From positions 1 through 6,009 of the forward strand of contig QMMS01000279.1 in NCBI GenBank assembly GCA_003647375.1: DNA of 6,009 bases. The letters run 5' to 3'. Made by a program: the position numbers and the translations under genes. The DNA is from Deltaproteobacteria bacterium. GTDB lineage: Bacteria > Desulfobacterota > Desulfobacteria > Desulfobacterales > B30-G6. Of this stretch, positions 5,155 through 6,009 are shown in pieces (the stretch's first letter is position 1; each line of letters begins with the position of its first letter). The notes beneath the pieces are model-generated. The model was not told the origin of the DNA and did not search any database. It saw only the letters and a list, made by a program, of their open reading frames with translations.

Positions 5155-5206
5155 ATTGATACATTATTAAGATATATAATATTTAAAAGCATAATTATGA
5201 AGTATT

Positions 5207-5524
5207 ATGAAATTTAGTTTCATGAATAGCCATGCAGTGCTCAAGGAAATCGGCGTTAGAATGCGTAGAGAGCGATTAAATCAGAATTTAACGCAGGAAA
5301 CACTGGCACAGCGGGCAGGTGTATCACGTCGTGTGATTCTTGATTTAGAAAAAGGGAAAGGGTGCGGCCTCAGCTCATTTATTGAAATTCTTCGTTCATT
5401 GAAAAAACTTGACCAGCTGGATGCATTCTTACCAGATCCAGGGATCAGCCCGCTTCAACTTGCAAAACTTAGGGGGCATGAGCGTCAACGAGCATCCGGC
5501 CGACGAACAAAAGGCAAGGAGTAG
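5207..5524 (+). CDS. hipB: HipB-like XRE-family antitoxin and repressor
   Basis: This 105-residue DNA-binding antitoxin would bind and inhibit the HipA kinase encoded next and repress the shared promoter. A Cro/C1 HTH occupies about residues 13-72: LTQETLAQRAGVS is helix 2 plus the turn, RRVILDLEKG the recognition helix region, followed by SSFIEILRSLKKLDQLDAF. The C-terminal tail PGISPLQLAKLRGHERQRASGRR is typical of HipB partners and is basic and probably flexible. Neither the ATG at 5207 nor the one at 5222 (MNSHAVLKEIG) has a good ribosome site, so the start is uncertain by five codons. The stop overlaps the region of the next gene's ribosome site, and hipA begins 5 bases after it. Upstream lie a near-consensus promoter and palindromes. 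It appears intact. Confidence 0.88.
   Translation: MKFSFMNSHAVLKEIGVRMRRERLNQNLTQETLAQRAGVSRRVILDLEKGKGCGLSSFIEILRSLKKLDQLDAFLPDPGISPLQLAKLRGHERQRASGRRTKGKE
5516..5521 (+). promoter_or_regulatory. Ribosome binding site of hipA
   Basis: AAGGAG directly precedes the hipB TAG stop (5522-5524) and lies 8 bases before the hipA ATG at 5530. It is strong and lies within the last hipB codons, so ribosomes finishing hipB would clear and reuse it. This supports coupled synthesis and the chosen hipA start. Confidence 0.8.
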
Positions 5525-5529
5525 AACAT

Positions 5530-6009
5530 ATGCCCGTTCTTGTTGCCAGCGTTAAACTATGGGATGATCCTGTAGGTGCTGTGGCCTGGGATGACGAACG
5601 AGGGTTTGCCACGTTTGAGTATGAGCCTTCATTCCTCCGTAAACAGCTTGAAATCGCTCCGCTTACGATGCCGTTAAAGCCTGAAATCTACTCCTTTCCG
5701 GAACTGCGTAACAAGACATTCCACGGTTTGCCGGGGTTATTAGCCGATTCGCTGCCGGATCGATATGGAACAAGACTCATTGAGGTATGGCTGCAGAAAC
5801 AGGGTAGATCACTCAGCGATTTCAGCCCCATCGAGAGGCTCTGCTACATGGGAAGTCGCGGAATGGGCGCGATAGAGTTCGTGCCAGCGCTTTTTACCCC
5901 AAAAAAGGCGACGCGTGTTGACGTTTCTGAGTTAGTGACACTTGCCGGAAAGATCCTTTCGGAAAAAGAAAACTTGCTTGCGAATTTGTCTGACGACGAA
6001 TCATCGGCT
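5530..6009 (+). CDS. hipA: HipA-family serine/threonine kinase toxin, 5' part, runs off the window
   Basis: HipA kinases phosphorylate cytoplasmic targets (GltX in E. coli) and cause growth arrest and persistence. The frame from ATG 5530 stays open to the last base (160 codons), so the gene is cut only by the window; the family usually has about 410-440 residues. The N-terminal HipA domain is clear: a first beta-rich part beginning VKLWDDPVGAVAW (8-20), then FPELRNKTFHGLPGLLADSLPDRYG (56-80). It is followed by the block SPIERLCYMGSRGMGAIEF (99-117), which is highly typical of the family. The catalytic core, including the autophosphorylated P-loop serine, ATP-binding and metal residues, is beyond the window, so activity cannot be judged. 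It is coupled to hipB, 5 bases apart. Confidence 0.92.
   Translation, partial: MPVLVASVKLWDDPVGAVAWDDERGFATFEYEPSFLRKQLEIAPLTMPLKPEIYSFPELRNKTFHGLPGLLADSLPDRYGTRLIEVWLQKQGRSLSDFSPIERLCYMGSRGMGAIEFVPALFTPKKATRVDVSELVTLAGKILSEKENLLANLSDDESSA

Larger units (their letters stand above)
4916..5206. other. AT-rich divergent control region between the two toxin-antitoxin operons
   Basis: No gene is visible. The left third (4916-5040) has ordinary composition and no recognised element apart from a weak GGGT...ACCC hairpin near 5008-5022. From 5041 onward the sequence is extremely AT-rich and holds TATC-N6-GATA (5049-5062), a perfect 11-base inverted repeat (5077-5106), two TTGACA boxes (5109-5114 and 5126-5131) and the palindrome CATAATTATG (5190-5199). 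The right part is best read as the operator-promoter of the hipBA operon. Confidence 0.6.

Overview
The window looks like chromosomal accessory DNA from an anaerobic or microaerophilic bacterium, most likely a Desulfobacterota (delta-proteobacterial) sulfate-reducer relative. This assignment is inferred from the style of the proteins (rubrerythrin, a DMSP-lyase-like cupin, a RelE-type/HI1420-type addiction module, HipBA) and moderate base composition. No rRNA, tRNA or other phylogenetic marker is present. Bases 1-172 hold only weak open frames.

Left part, plus strand (173-1576): two adjacent genes, both broken in the same way. A FAD-dependent oxidoreductase keeps its N-terminal FAD-binding start and its C-terminal BBE domain but has lost roughly 150 residues between them and changes frame at the join. 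Directly after it, a coiled-coil/PAS protein is joined out of frame to the last ~45 residues of a SpoIIE/RsbU-type PP2C phosphatase. A strong hairpin (1577-1606) closes this unit and separates it from the convergent rubrerythrin gene.

Middle part, minus strand (1635-3652): three intact-looking genes. They are rubrerythrin (peroxide defence) with a palindromic operator candidate over its promoter, a transglutaminase-like cysteine hydrolase, and a small cupin of the DMSP-lyase family in which every expected metal ligand and the catalytic tyrosine are replaced. Between the last two lies a 35-codon plus-strand remnant of a HigA antitoxin.

Right part (3653-6009): a 633-base gene-free stretch carries two copies of a 67-base imperfect direct repeat and ends in a 13-base tandem duplication. 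Next comes a minus-strand toxin-antitoxin pair, toxin first (RelE/ParE-type killer plus HI1420-type antidote). Its apparent promoter would start transcription at the toxin ATG. A very AT-rich region with palindromes and a near-consensus promoter separates it from the divergent plus-strand hipB-hipA operon, whose kinase runs off the window.

Overall this is an accessory region with three toxin-antitoxin loci (one dead, two apparently live), decayed genes and repeats, next to stress-response genes. No completely new multi-gene system is evident. The most unusual item is the ligand-less DMSP-lyase-like protein.
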